This document shows, in pieces, positions 15,691 through 24,499 of a stretch of 41,090 bases of DNA. The notes beneath the pieces were generated by a model. The model did not search any database. It saw only the letters and a program-made list of their open reading frames with translations, and was not told the origin of the DNA. The DNA is from Muricoccus pecuniae (GTDB taxonomy: Bacteria; Pseudomonadota; Alphaproteobacteria; Acetobacterales; Acetobacteraceae). The DNA is taken from assembly GCF_014199205.1 (NCBI RefSeq), contig NZ_JACIJD010000028.1, positions 1 through 41,090 on the forward strand. The letters are read 5' to 3'. Position numbers and translations under genes: made by a program. The stretch's first letter is position 1. The number at the start of each line of letters is the position of its first letter.

Positions 15691-16709
15691 CGTTCTGCTC
15701 CATCCGCCGCCGGCCGGAACCAGACCTCCGAGATCTCGAAGCGTCCGCCGGGGCGATGCATATGGACCACCACGTCCACGAGCCCGCGCAAGGTGGCCCC
15801 GATGGTGTCCAGGTCCACGGTGGCTGCTGCCGGGTGCTGCCGCACCATCAGCGCCAGCGCAGGGATGGCCTCGGCCGCAGAGGGGGCGTGGCAGGTCGTG
15901 ATGCCCGGATGCCCCGAGCGCAGCGCCCGCACGAAGGAGAACGCCTCGCCGCCGCGCAGCTCCTGGAGGATCAGCCATTCCATGGAGAGCCGGAGCGATG
16001 CCTCCACCAGGTCATTGGCCGAGACGGACGCCTCGCTCTGGTCCCCCTTGCTGTAGAAGAGATCCACGCGGTTCGGGTGAGGCAGGGCGCTCATCTCGTC
16101 GGCGTCCTGGATCGTCACCAGCCGGGAGGAGAGGGGGATTTCTCCCGCCAGCGCCATGGCCGTGTGCGTCTTGCCCGTCCCGACCAGGCCGCAGAGGACG
16201 TGCGTCCGCTTCGCCTGGACGGTGGCGCTCAAGAACTCGCGCCAGCGCCTGGCCTCCTGCGCCTCGCGGTAGAGGTGGACGAGGTGGCGATCGGTCTCCG
16301 ACAGGCCGCGCGCCGCCGGCCGCACGTCCGCGAAGATGCCGCCTTCCCCAAGCTCGCTGAGGGTGGGGGCCACCTTCTTCGGCCGCCGGATGGCCAGCAC
16401 GACCGAGCCGTCATTCACGCAGGGCGGCAGGATGGCCTGCATCCGCATCCCGCCCGACAGGTCGCAGGAGAGGAGGGGCTGCGACCGACCCACGTTCTGC
16501 CGCTTGAGCGACCCCGCCAGGATGGCGATGCCCTCCAGGTCGATGAAGTCCAGCGGGACCTCATGTCGGGTCATCTCGCCCCGCCGCCGAACGAAGGCTT
16601 CGCCCGGGCGGTTGATCAGCACGTCCTCCACCTCCGGGTCCGCCCAGAGCGGGTCCAGTAGGGAGAGGGCCATCTGCAGGAGGGGCAGGGCTTCCATCTG
16701 GCGGCTCAT
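15687..16709 (-). CDS. virB11: VirB11 traffic ATPase
   Basis: 340 residues. Hexameric secretion ATPase of the T4SS inner-membrane base. ATG at 16709 with GGAGG upstream, overlapping the virB10 stop (ATGA). The N-terminal domain has DPEVEDVLINRPGEAFVRRR and GMRMQAILPPCVNDGSVVLA typical of VirB11. The C-terminal RecA-like domain has Walker A GLVGTGKTH near 170-178, an Asp box (TIQDADEMSAL), a Walker B/Glu region around EWLILQELRGGEAFSFVRAL and the His box SGHPGITTCHAPSA. All expected motifs are present. Confidence 0.95.
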   Translation of the reverse strand: MSRQMEALPLLQMALSLLDPLWADPEVEDVLINRPGEAFVRRRGEMTRHEVPLDFIDLEGIAILAGSLKRQNVGRSQPLLSCDLSGGMRMQAILPPCVNDGSVVLAIRRPKKVAPTLSELGEGGIFADVRPAARGLSETDRHLVHLYREAQEARRWREFLSATVQAKRTHVLCGLVGTGKTHTAMALAGEIPLSSRLVTIQDADEMSALPHPNRVDLFYSKGDQSEASVSANDLVEASLRLSMEWLILQELRGGEAFSFVRALRSGHPGITTCHAPSAAEAIPALALMVRQHPAAATVDLDTIGATLRGLVDVVVHMHRPGGRFEISEVWFRPAADGAER

Positions 16710-17857
16710 CGGCGGACCTCCCTCATGCGGAGTTGGAAGCACGGCCGCATGTCCAGATCCTGCATCGCCATCACCAGGATGGGCCGCGCCTGGTTCCGGC
16801 GCAGCGTTGGGGAAATGTCCGCCTCATCCGCGAAACCGCTCCCGGCGCGCCCGCCAACGCCGCCGAAGGAGTTGAAGCTGACGGAATTGCCGTTACGGCT
16901 GGCCAGGGCGTTCGCCGCGGCGGTGGCGGCGGCCTGGGATGCGGCGTCGAGGAAGGCCACGGCCGCGAGCCCGCGGAACCGCTCCCAGAAGTGGTTGTCC
17001 ACCTCGCCGTCCAGCCCGGCCTCCCCGAGCTGGTCCGCCACCGGCGCACGCAGCCGGATGAGGCAGCCCTGCGGCGTCTCGATCCGCGTCATCACGGCGA
17101 AGGCTCGCCGTCGGCCGCGCTGTAGGCTCTCCCGTACCTGGCCGACGAACCACGTTCCGGCATCCAGCAGGGGCACGGCGCCGCTCGTGGAATAGACCGG
17201 CGCCGAGACCTTGCACCGGAAGGGGCCCGGCTGGTCGGTGTTGATCGGCTGCTCCGGCGTGCAGGCCATGGGGGTGCCCATGGTGATGAACAGGTTCCGG
17301 TCCGGCAGCACCGTGGCGACGGCGGTATCCATGTCGTCACCGGCCTGGAGCCGATCAGCGAGGGCATCCCGGCGCCCGGCCGTCAGCGTGGCCGGCATCC
17401 CCGGCGTCACCTCCGGCGCTCCTGACGGCCCGCCCCCAGGCGTCGGCGGACCGCCACCGCCCGGCAGCTCGAAGGCCACGATGCCCACACGAGACGGCGC
17501 GGCGCGCTGGGCGAAGGGCGTGAAGGCCCCGGGCGCTCCCATAGTCGAGGGCGGGCGCGGCGGAGGCACCACCATGGCCGGCTGGAGCACTGGCGGAGGC
17601 GGGGGAGGGGCTTCGCGCGGGATCGGGGACCACCGCTCCCCCACCTCGCCCACGCGCTCCGCGTTCAGGGGCCGCCCCCCGTTCTCCGCGCCGTCTCCCG
17701 CCTGCATTCCCTGCGAGAGGAGCCAGAAGACGCCGGCAGCGGAGGTGACGCCCAGGACGCCCACCAGGGCCTTCATGCGGCCGGACATGGGCCTGCGGCC
17801 GGCGACGGGCGAGAATGTGGGCTCGCCCTCCTCCTTGCGATCAGCGCCGCGCGGCAC
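16706..17857 (-). CDS. virB10: VirB10 core-complex protein
   Basis: 383 residues. Spans inner and outer membranes and transmits the energy state of the ATPases to the outer channel. GTG start at 17857 with GGAGG 6 bp upstream, overlapping virB9 by 17 bp. Short cytoplasmic head, one membrane helix near 28-48 (MKALVGVLGVTSAAGVFWLL), a long Pro-rich periplasmic arm (PREAPPPPPPVLQPAMVVPP), then the conserved C-terminal beta-barrel domain: LPDRNLFITMGTPMACT, LLDAGTWFVGQV and the helical antenna region before GRAGSGFADEADISPTLRRN. Length is normal for the family. Confidence 0.94.
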   Translation of the reverse strand: MPRGADRKEEGEPTFSPVAGRRPMSGRMKALVGVLGVTSAAGVFWLLSQGMQAGDGAENGGRPLNAERVGEVGERWSPIPREAPPPPPPVLQPAMVVPPPRPPSTMGAPGAFTPFAQRAAPSRVGIVAFELPGGGGPPTPGGGPSGAPEVTPGMPATLTAGRRDALADRLQAGDDMDTAVATVLPDRNLFITMGTPMACTPEQPINTDQPGPFRCKVSAPVYSTSGAVPLLDAGTWFVGQVRESLQRGRRRAFAVMTRIETPQGCLIRLRAPVADQLGEAGLDGEVDNHFWERFRGLAAVAFLDAASQAAATAAANALASRNGNSVSFNSFGGVGGRAGSGFADEADISPTLRRNQARPILVMAMQDLDMRPCFQLRMREVRR

Positions 17858-18908
17858 GGGGCGCCTCCCTTTGCGGCGTGGAGCGGCTGACGCGCAGCAC
17901 GTCCGGGCTCACCGTGCCCGTCCCTGGGTTCTGCCCGGTCGGGTCATAGGCGCGGTTGACGATGCACAGCACGTTGTCCCCGTCGCGCAGCCGGAGCATC
18001 GGGAAGACGCCGTGCAGGACGAGGATGTTGCCGTTGGTGGTGGGGTCGGGGTTGGTGCTCTGGCCCACCACCGCCTCCGTCCCATCGGCAAGCACCTGGT
18101 AGGGCATGGGCGGGCGGCGGTTGCCGGGATAGCGCAGGTAGGTGCGCTGGCCGTCGTCCCAGATCGCCGGGGCGGTGGCGGAAGGGGCCGGGGCCAGCGC
18201 GGTGCGATCCGTGGCCGTCCCCTGGCCGTCATAGGCGGTGTTCTGGCGGGTCGTGCCGAGGGCGGCAGCCTGCACCAGCCGCGCCGCGGCGGCGCGCTGC
18301 TCCCGCTCCGCGCGCTGCGCCGCCCACCGCTCGCTGGCCTCCTTCTGGACTGCCCGGCGCTCCGCTTCGGCCACGATCCGCTCCCCCACGGGGTCGGAGA
18401 AGCGCACGGCGAAAAAGGTGTCCGGCACGTCCTCCGTCAGTTCCCCCGGCCGGGTGCGTAGCTCGAAGGTGTGCCGACGCAGCTCCCGCGCCTGGTTGGT
18501 CGGGTTCACCCACCACGCCAGCACCGTGAAGGGCTGCGGCTCCAGGTGCCGGAGGGGCTTGATCATCACGAAGTTGCCCGTGGCGCCGTCCGTGCGCGGG
18601 ACGCTGGTCATCAGGTTCGGATCGGCCGTGCTGCTGCCGTCCCCACCGGCGGCCACGCGCTCCACCGCTTCCCCGCCTTGGAGGAGCTGGTTGTCGGAGG
18701 TGCCGACGAAGGCCACGCGCTCCGCTGCCGGGAGCTCGATCGCCAGCGTGGCGCCCGGCGCGGCGTAGATCCGGACGATCTGGCCCGGGGAGAAGGCCAC
18801 ACACCGCTCCCGCGGGTCCGGGCCGCAGGGGGCGGGCGTCTCGGCCGCCAGGACCGGCCCGGGCAGGGAGAGGGTCGCCCCGAGGGCGAGGGTGAGGGCA
18901 CGGCTCAT
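17841..18908 (-). CDS. virB9: VirB9 outer-membrane core-complex protein
   Basis: 355 residues, ATG 18908 overlapping the virB8 stop (ATGA). Signal peptide about 1-22 (MSRALTLALGATLSLPGPVL, AAE). The N-terminal domain binds VirB10 (VRIYAAPGATLAIELPAAER; TGNFVMIKPLRHLEPQPFTV); a charged helical linker is rich in Arg/Glu/Ala (ERWAAQRAEREQRAAAARLV); the C-terminal domain, with RTYLRYPGNRRPPMPYQVLA and LRDGDNVLCIVNRAYDP, is the VirB7-binding part. One Cys in the C-terminal domain could bond to VirB7. It is somewhat longer than average because of the linker. Confidence 0.92.
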   Translation of the reverse strand: MSRALTLALGATLSLPGPVLAAETPAPCGPDPRERCVAFSPGQIVRIYAAPGATLAIELPAAERVAFVGTSDNQLLQGGEAVERVAAGGDGSSTADPNLMTSVPRTDGATGNFVMIKPLRHLEPQPFTVLAWWVNPTNQARELRRHTFELRTRPGELTEDVPDTFFAVRFSDPVGERIVAEAERRAVQKEASERWAAQRAEREQRAAAARLVQAAALGTTRQNTAYDGQGTATDRTALAPAPSATAPAIWDDGQRTYLRYPGNRRPPMPYQVLADGTEAVVGQSTNPDPTTNGNILVLHGVFPMLRLRDGDNVLCIVNRAYDPTGQNPGTGTVSPDVLRVSRSTPQREAPRAARR

Positions 18909-19669
18909 TGCGTCACTCCGTCGCGCTGGGGGCCGGCGTAATCGACCACCTGGATCTGCGGGGCGTTGAAGGTCCACCGCTGCCAGATGCGGTCCTGCGG
19001 GATCGGCACGTTCCGGCGGATGCGGACGGTGGAGGCGTAGGTGCCGCGGTCGATCGGCTGCCCGCCGGCCGGCGTCTCCACGCGCTTGAACCAGATGCGG
19101 TAGGTGTCCGGGTCCCCCGTGCAGCCCTCGATGGGACAGACGACACCCCAGTTCACGTACTGGGCTTCGACGGTGGTCCCGTCCCGGTAGCGCCGCGCCG
19201 GGCTCTCCGGGTTCTCGCGCCGATACCAGGCCTGGAACTGATCGCGGAGCGGAGGGGAGGAGAGAGCGGAGACGACCTGCCACGCCCAGCCGGCATTGCC
19301 GTCGTTCCAGCTCTCGCGCTGCTGGACATAGGTCCACACGACGTTGACCGTGCTGTCCCGCCGCACCTGGGCCGGCAGAGCGTCCCACTGCGCGTAGTTC
19401 GTGACCGTGCCGTCCGGCCGCTGGTAGACGATGACAGGCACCGGATCGGTCTGGGGCGGGCGCACCCAGATGAAGGCGCCGAGGCCGAAGATGGCCGCCC
19501 ACTGGAGCCCGATCGTCACGTTCTTGCCCGTCTGCCGCCACCACTCGCCGCGGCGGCGGCGGGCCTGATCGTCCTGGCGATCCTTGATCGCGCGGGAGAG
19601 CTCGGAGGCCGGGATGATGATATCGGCCGCGTCCATGACCTCCTGCGGTGTTGCCTCGCGGGCGCTCAT
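18905..19669 (-). CDS. virB8: VirB8 inner-membrane assembly factor
   Basis: 254 residues, ATG 19669 overlapping the virB7 stop. Cytoplasmic N-terminus, one membrane helix near 50-70 (NVTIGLQWAAIFGLGAFIWV), then the periplasmic NTF2-like domain: DGTVTNYAQWDALPAQVRRD, a YVQQRESW motif, LRDQFQAWYRRENPESPARR, and the C-terminal strands TVRIRRNVPIPQDRIWQRWT. VirB8 nucleates the pilus and core assembly. The order virB7-virB8-virB9 is the classical one. Confidence 0.93.
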   Translation of the reverse strand: MSAREATPQEVMDAADIIIPASELSRAIKDRQDDQARRRRGEWWRQTGKNVTIGLQWAAIFGLGAFIWVRPPQTDPVPVIVYQRPDGTVTNYAQWDALPAQVRRDSTVNVVWTYVQQRESWNDGNAGWAWQVVSALSSPPLRDQFQAWYRRENPESPARRYRDGTTVEAQYVNWGVVCPIEGCTGDPDTYRIWFKRVETPAGGQPIDRGTYASTVRIRRNVPIPQDRIWQRWTFNAPQIQVVDYAGPQRDGVTQ

Positions 19670-19830
19670 GGCGCCACCGCCGGCATCAGCCCGGCCCCGG
19701 CCTGGGGCGTGGCGCTCGCCATCTGGGGCGGGTTCAGGGAGAACATCTCGCCGCGACAGGCTGGCGGCGGGGTGTGGCCGGCGCAGGCAGAGAGGGCCAG
19801 CGCCGCCACGAGGACGGCAGGGCGGATCAT
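19666..19830 (-). CDS. virB7: VirB7-like outer-membrane lipoprotein
   Basis: 54 residues from ATG 19830, with AGGAG 8 bp upstream lying across the virB6 stop. Lipoprotein signal MIRPAVLVAALALSACAGHT with lipobox LSAC, so the mature protein begins at Cys 17, and a second Cys (PPACRG) is available for a disulfide with VirB9. The tail is Pro/Ala/Gly-rich. The size, lipobox and place between virB6 and virB8 identify it; sequence conservation in this family is low. Confidence 0.82.
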   Translation of the reverse strand: MIRPAVLVAALALSACAGHTPPPACRGEMFSLNPPQMASATPQAGAGLMPAVAP

Positions 19831-19834
19831 TCGG

Positions 19835-20749
19835 TTAGCTCCTGGATGCATGACGGAAGGGGGCTACGACGGCGCGGCCGGCGCCGCTGGCGAAGCGGCT
19901 GACATGGCCGGCTGCGACCACGGCCCCGGCGCTCACGCCCGAACCGATGGCGAAGAAAGAGGGAAGAACGATCATCAGGGCGGCGCCGATCCAGTAGACG
20001 GCGGCGATGCTGCCGAGCTGGGCCAGCATGGCGTCCACGTCCCCGGGAGGCGCCGCGCCCATGGCCCGCATCTTGTCCGAGATGACCACGAGCACGATGC
20101 GGAGGAGGATGGAGGAGGTGATCTGCAGGACGATCAGCCCTACCAGCTTGCCGATCCACTGCTCCACGAAGCCGCGCGTGGCGCTGAACAGGAACAGCAA
20201 GATGATGAAGACGCCCAGGCAGATGACGATGGCCATGAAGACGCGCGCGATCAGCCACACGAGGAAGATGGCGCCCAGCGCCACCAGCATGGCTCCGGCC
20301 TCGATCCAGGCCACCCCGCGCTCCAGCATCATCGTGAAGCCGGTTGCCTGCCCGAGCACGATGCTGGTGGCGTGAAGCGCGGCCGACCACAGCAGGTCGA
20401 ATTGCTGGGCGGAGGAGATGCCTGACCGGGGCCCGCCGAGCGCGGCCGCGATGGTGTTGGGCAGGTCGGTGAAGAAGAAGTCGCGGACGTAGGAGGTGTA
20501 GGAGGCGGCCCGGAGGATCTGGGCGACTACTAGCGCCCGAACCGCCGCCATCGCCGCTGCGCCAATGTCCGTCTTCCCGAAGACCGTCAGCGCCGCAAAG
20601 CCGATGATGTAGAGCGAGAGGGCCAGCGCGATCTGGGGCCGCATGCTGGCCAGGCCGCTCGAAATGATGGCGTCCATGCTCGCGATGAGCATGGTGTCCA
20701 TCGAGGTCGCGATATCGGTGAAGATGGTGGGCATGGCGGGCGCCGGCAT
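19835..20749 (-). CDS. virB6: VirB6 polytopic inner-membrane channel protein
   Basis: 304 residues with about six membrane segments: QIALALSLYIIGFAALTVF, MAAVRALVVAQILRAA, GAMLVALGAIFLVWLIARVF directly followed by MAIVICLGVFIILLFLF, LVGLIVLQITSSILLRIVLV and IAAVYWIGAALMIVLPSFFA. The central conserved Trp of the family fits FVEQWIGKLVGL. VirB6 forms the inner-membrane arch of the translocation channel and contacts substrate DNA. Starts 3 bp after the eexN-like stop and ends 4 bp before virB7. Confidence 0.9.
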   Translation of the reverse strand: MPAPAMPTIFTDIATSMDTMLIASMDAIISSGLASMRPQIALALSLYIIGFAALTVFGKTDIGAAAMAAVRALVVAQILRAASYTSYVRDFFFTDLPNTIAAALGGPRSGISSAQQFDLLWSAALHATSIVLGQATGFTMMLERGVAWIEAGAMLVALGAIFLVWLIARVFMAIVICLGVFIILLFLFSATRGFVEQWIGKLVGLIVLQITSSILLRIVLVVISDKMRAMGAAPPGDVDAMLAQLGSIAAVYWIGAALMIVLPSFFAIGSGVSAGAVVAAGHVSRFASGAGRAVVAPFRHASRS

Positions 20750-20752
20750 GGG

Positions 20753-21013
20753 TCAGGTCCGCCGCAGGTAGGCGGGCAACTCCCGCTCGAATTGCGTGGG
20801 GGCGTTCGGCAGGGGGCGGCCGAGGCGCCCGCGGGTCTGGGCGGCGCGAGCGTTGGCGCACTCGTCCGTGCGGCTGAGGCGGGCATCGTTGCCGCACCGC
20901 TTGAGCCAGTCGGCGCGGGCGGACGGGTTCTGCTGGAACCAGGGCACGTCATACGGCTCCGCCACCGCCGGCTGCGCCAGCAGGACCAGGCCGAGGAGGA
21001 GGGCGCGCCTCAC
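20753..21013 (-). CDS. EexN-like entry-exclusion protein
   Basis: 86 residues, ATG 21013 overlapping the virB5 stop. Signal peptide 1-18 (MRRALLLGLVLLAQPAVA), then VPWFQQNPSARADWLKRCGN and a second Cys in RTDECANARAAQ. The spacing V-W-F-x-x-N-P ... L-x-x-C ... C-x-N-A is that of EexN proteins, which block redundant conjugation into a cell already carrying the element. Typical EexN proteins are lipoproteins; here no lipobox Cys precedes the mature start, so it should be soluble periplasmic, a difference worth noting. Its place between virB5 and virB6 matches eex in pKM101-type operons. Confidence 0.72.
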   Translation of the reverse strand: MRRALLLGLVLLAQPAVAEPYDVPWFQQNPSARADWLKRCGNDARLSRTDECANARAAQTRGRLGRPLPNAPTQFERELPAYLRRT

Positions 21014-21741
21014 CGGAGGCTCCCCGTGATCGGGGCCGTCATCAGCCGCAGCTCGTCCGCGCTCTGGCGCTGGCGTTGCTCGATCCGCTGCTCGATGACG
21101 CGGTTGTCGGCCGAGACCATGGCCGAGATGTTCTGAAAACGGGCCTGATGGATGGCCAGGTTCTGCTGCTCAATCGCGATGAGCCCGTTGACGGCCGCGA
21201 CCTCCGTCCCGTCCTTCGCCGCTTCCAGCCGCGCCCGCAGGGCGGAGAGGTTGGCGAGTCGCTGATCGGCTTCCATCATGCTCTCGGCCGCCATCGCCTG
21301 GGCGTTCGCCGTGACCATGGCGCGGCGGTTCTGCTCGATCTGCCAGGCGTCGGGGGTGCCGGGCATCGCATAGAGCTGGTTGCTACTGAGGAACCGCTCC
21401 GCGCCGCCGAGGGCGCCGGGGATGCCGCCATAGGCGCCGCTCGTCACCGCGGACAGGCCCTCGGTGATGGTGTTGCCGGGCGGCAGATAGGACCGGCTGA
21501 CGCCGCCCAGCGCGCTCGCGATGCCGCCGAGGTCGGTGGCGTGCGCGATGGCGTTGTAGGTAGTGACGGCCTGCTGATACTGCGCCTGGAGCTGCTGAAG
21601 CTGCTGGAGCCCCTGTTGCAGGGACCGAGCAGCTTCCAGCGCGCGGGCAGCGATGCTGGCCGTGTCGGTGACGGGGATCTGCGCCTGTGCCGGGGCGGCC
21701 AGCGCCAGAACGGAGACGGCCGCCAGAACTGCGAGCCTCAT
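21010..21741 (-). CDS. virB5: VirB5 minor pilus protein
   Basis: 243 residues, ATG 21741 overlapping the virB4 stop. Signal peptide 1-21 (MRLAVLAAVSVLALAAPAQA), Gln-rich coiled helix (LQQGLQQLQQLQAQYQQAV), a variable middle, and a long C-terminal helix (LSALRARLEAAKDGTEVAAV, NGLIAIEQQNLAIHQARFQN) ending RQRQSADELRLMT. This is the VirB5/TrbJ layout. The protein caps the pilus tip and contributes to recipient contact. Confidence 0.9.
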   Translation of the reverse strand: MRLAVLAAVSVLALAAPAQAQIPVTDTASIAARALEAARSLQQGLQQLQQLQAQYQQAVTTYNAIAHATDLGGIASALGGVSRSYLPPGNTITEGLSAVTSGAYGGIPGALGGAERFLSSNQLYAMPGTPDAWQIEQNRRAMVTANAQAMAAESMMEADQRLANLSALRARLEAAKDGTEVAAVNGLIAIEQQNLAIHQARFQNISAMVSADNRVIEQRIEQRQRQSADELRLMTAPITGSLR

Positions 21742-24131
21742 GCCGAAGCCTCCATGTAGCGGGTGCGGTAGACGGGCCAGATCGCGGCGGGGTCGGTGGT
21801 GCCGATCTCCCGGCCGATGCGCTCCCACAGGGCGGAGCGGAGCGGGTCGTTGGACAGGACCGCGATGTGTTCGGGCAGGGTGTCGAGAGGCGCGCGGGCC
21901 ACGAAGCTGCCTTCTGGGCGCTTCACCAGGAACGTGCCTTCCCCCAGGGACCGCATCCGCCCCGTGATCTGCTCCATCTCGCCTTCCGAGCAGTGGAGGA
22001 GGTCCCGATAGGCCGCTTCGTTGGCCTCCGGGTTGGGGAAGAGGATCTTGGTGGGGGTATTGGTGAGGAGCGTCCGGCCGGCCTCGGTGCGGGCCATGTC
22101 TTCGGGCTTGTGCGCCGCCAGCCAGAGGAGGCCGTTGCCCTTACGGAGCTCGCGGGAGAAGGCATCGAAGCCCTCCGCGAAGCCGCTGCCGTCGTTGGGC
22201 AAGTAGGAGGCGGCCTCGTCCACCAGCACGGCGCCGCGCACGCCGCGGCCGACCCTCTCCCGGATGCGAAAGAACTGATAGGCCGCCGCCGGGATGCGGA
22301 TGGTGGCCATGTCGTCGCTTAGCAATTCGGTGTTGTCGATGCCGACGATCCCGGCATCCAGCCGGATCAGATCCTCCTCCCCGTCGAAGGCCCAGCCCAG
22401 CGCGCCACCGCGGCACCACCGCTCCAGCCGCCCGCCGGTGCTCTCCGCCCCGTGGTCGAGGAACTGCCGAAGGCCGCCCAAGGACCGCATCTCCGGCGGG
22501 CGCCGCATGAGGAAGGCGATGGCGGTGCGGAGGCGATCGGTCATGTGCGGCGGCGGCTCGCCCCGCCCGTCCAGCAGGATGAGGCCCAGGACGAACCCCT
22601 CCAGCCAGCTCCGGGCCTCGTCCGTGTCCTGCAGTGCCCTGAGCGGGGCCATGCCGCTGCCGACACCCCGCCGGACCCGTGCGTAGTAGCCGCCGCAGGC
22701 CCGGATGGTTAGCTCGTTGGAGGCGTCCTTGTCGAGGATGACGCAGACGCCGCCCTTGGGGGCCAGTACCTGCTCCAGCGCCACCGCCACGAGGCCGAGG
22801 AAGGTGGATTTCCCGTAGCCGGTCGGGCCGAGCATGAGGGTGTGGCCGACGCGCCGGACGTGCGGGTCGAAGTCGTGGGCGGTGTGCCCCTCGGTCACGA
22901 GCCGCAGCAGGGGCGCGCCCCACCAGGGCCGCTCCGCCCCCTTGGGGAAGCCGGCACAGGAGGAGAAGGACAGGAAGTTGAAGCCGTGGACGCCGCCGTG
23001 GCGGGCGAGAGTGGCGCCAGGCGCCCCGGGTACCTGAGCCCAGTAGGCGGGGAAGCACCCCAGGGCCTCGGGGATGGCGGAGACGTTGCTGCGCTCCGTC
23101 AGGATGCCGGACACCTCGCCCAGCGCCTCTGAAAGCTCTTCCTGCGTATCGGCGTGGACGGTGAGGGACCAGTGGTGATCCCCCATCACGGACCGGCCGC
23201 TCTCCACGGCGTCCATGGCCTCGTCCAGCCCTTCGGAGACGGAGTGCGCCCGGTCACGAGCATTGGCCATCTGGCGCTGGGTGCGGGCCATCCGACCCGT
23301 CGCCGCGGCGGCCGACTGGAAGGCAAACCGGTTGGTCATCACGATGCGCCGGCGCACCGCCAGCAGCCCGTCCAGAATCCAGGGCCGTGCGATCTCGGGA
23401 TAGTCGCGCAGCCCCATTATGACGGCGTAGCCGTTCCGGCCGGGTGCGCGGACCTCGATGCCGGCGAGGCCGCACACCACCCGGTCCGTGTAGATCGCGC
23501 TCGCCAGCGCGCCGCGCATCTCCGGCACCGGAGACCAGCGCCCGTAGAGGATGAGGCGCACCGCCTCACCGATCTCGGAGAAGGGGGCGCCGTCGGCCCA
23601 GCGGCGGCCGAGGATGCGGGGGGTATAGGCCCGGAGGGAGCGGCGGATGACAGCCGCCCGGTCGCGCACCTGGCGCAGCAGCGCGGCATCCACCTCGGCC
23701 GCTTTCCCGAAGATCCGGGAGAGCTTCGCCATCGCCCCCGAGATGGGCCGGGGGTGCACGAGGATGGTCACGAACCATTCCCGGGCCAGGAGGTCGCGAT
23801 CCAGGGCGGCGTGATAGGCCTGGAGGAGGTCGCGCCCGTATGCCGAGCGGAAGGGGCCCGGAGCGAAGGCATCCACCCGGTCGTGGCAGACGTGATGCTC
23901 CAGGATGGTGACGTTGGTGTCGTAGAGGGCGCGCAGGGCGGAATGCCGCTCCCGGCGAGCCGCGTAACGGGCTTCCTCGGTCAGCAGCGTGAGGGGGCGG
24001 CCGTCTAGCCGCAGCACCATCATCAGCGTGCCGTCTTCGAGCTCCACCACGTTGTCCGCGACGTGCCCGAGTATCGGTAGGTATTCGTCCGCCGGCTTGT
24101 CGGTCAGGGTGAAGCGGCCGTTATCGAACAC
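21738..24131 (-). CDS. virB4: VirB4 ATPase
   Basis: 797 residues. Largest T4SS ATPase; powers pilus biogenesis and substrate transfer at the inner membrane. The GTG at 24131 (VFDNGRFTLTDKPADEYLPI) is chosen as start because GGAGGA lies 6 bp upstream and the length matches the family; it overlaps virB3 by 11 bp. The N-terminal CagE/TrbE/VirB domain holds LPILGHVADNVVELEDGTLM. The C-terminal ATPase has Walker A GPTGYGKST near 433-441, CVILDKDASNELTIRACGGY, Walker B GAVLVDEAASYLPNDGS near 630, and LWLAAHKPEDM with TPTKILFPNPEA. Intact. Confidence 0.94.
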   Translation of the reverse strand: MFDNGRFTLTDKPADEYLPILGHVADNVVELEDGTLMMVLRLDGRPLTLLTEEARYAARRERHSALRALYDTNVTILEHHVCHDRVDAFAPGPFRSAYGRDLLQAYHAALDRDLLAREWFVTILVHPRPISGAMAKLSRIFGKAAEVDAALLRQVRDRAAVIRRSLRAYTPRILGRRWADGAPFSEIGEAVRLILYGRWSPVPEMRGALASAIYTDRVVCGLAGIEVRAPGRNGYAVIMGLRDYPEIARPWILDGLLAVRRRIVMTNRFAFQSAAAATGRMARTQRQMANARDRAHSVSEGLDEAMDAVESGRSVMGDHHWSLTVHADTQEELSEALGEVSGILTERSNVSAIPEALGCFPAYWAQVPGAPGATLARHGGVHGFNFLSFSSCAGFPKGAERPWWGAPLLRLVTEGHTAHDFDPHVRRVGHTLMLGPTGYGKSTFLGLVAVALEQVLAPKGGVCVILDKDASNELTIRACGGYYARVRRGVGSGMAPLRALQDTDEARSWLEGFVLGLILLDGRGEPPPHMTDRLRTAIAFLMRRPPEMRSLGGLRQFLDHGAESTGGRLERWCRGGALGWAFDGEEDLIRLDAGIVGIDNTELLSDDMATIRIPAAAYQFFRIRERVGRGVRGAVLVDEAASYLPNDGSGFAEGFDAFSRELRKGNGLLWLAAHKPEDMARTEAGRTLLTNTPTKILFPNPEANEAAYRDLLHCSEGEMEQITGRMRSLGEGTFLVKRPEGSFVARAPLDTLPEHIAVLSNDPLRSALWERIGREIGTTDPAAIWPVYRTRYMEASA

Positions 24132-24498
24132 GCGGCGTCCTCCGCTCAGGAGCTGCACGGTTGCCAGGAAGGGGCGAGAGGGACGGGGCGCCCAGGCGCA
24201 GGGGATCGCGCAGCAGAGCGCAGCACCGGAACCAGGCGAGGAAGACGTTGGCCCCGTAGGGGTCGCGGGCGATGGCGAGCACCGCGACGAACCAGAAGGG
24301 CGCGACCACCGCAACCGCCCAGCCCAGGCCGCGCCAGCCCGTCACGTTGGTCTGGATGAGATAGGCCAGCGCCCCCATCACCACCGCGAGGGGGAACGGC
24401 AGGCCGAGGAAGCGGGCCGGCCGGGTGCTGCCGACCGGAACCGCGTCCTCGCGCACGCGGCGCGCCTCCGCCGGATGGAGGATGGAGGGCGCCCGCAT
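24121..24498 (-). CDS. virB3: VirB3 inner-membrane protein
   Basis: 125 residues, ATG 24498, one base after the virB2 stop. Basic N-terminus (HPAEARRVREDAVPVGSTRP), two close membrane helices (LPFPLAVVMGALAYLIQ and GLGWAVAVVAPFWFVAVLAI), then ARDPYGANVFLAWFRCCALL, the family's conserved D-P segment. It works with VirB4 at the inner membrane. A Pro/Arg-rich tail makes it about 20 residues longer than many homologues; the tail overlaps the virB4 start. Confidence 0.9.
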   Translation of the reverse strand: MRAPSILHPAEARRVREDAVPVGSTRPARFLGLPFPLAVVMGALAYLIQTNVTGWRGLGWAVAVVAPFWFVAVLAIARDPYGANVFLAWFRCCALLRDPLRLGAPSLSPLPGNRAAPERRTPRVR

Positions 24499-24499
24499 G

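Noticed and set aside
17841-19544. 567-residue minus-strand frame starting at 19544
   Set aside because: Only the part from 18908 is virB9; the upstream part is the wrong frame of virB8. The signal peptide and ATGA overlap fix the start at 18908.
18908-20425. 505-residue plus-strand open frame
   Set aside because: Antisense to virB6, virB7 and virB8, with no domain features.
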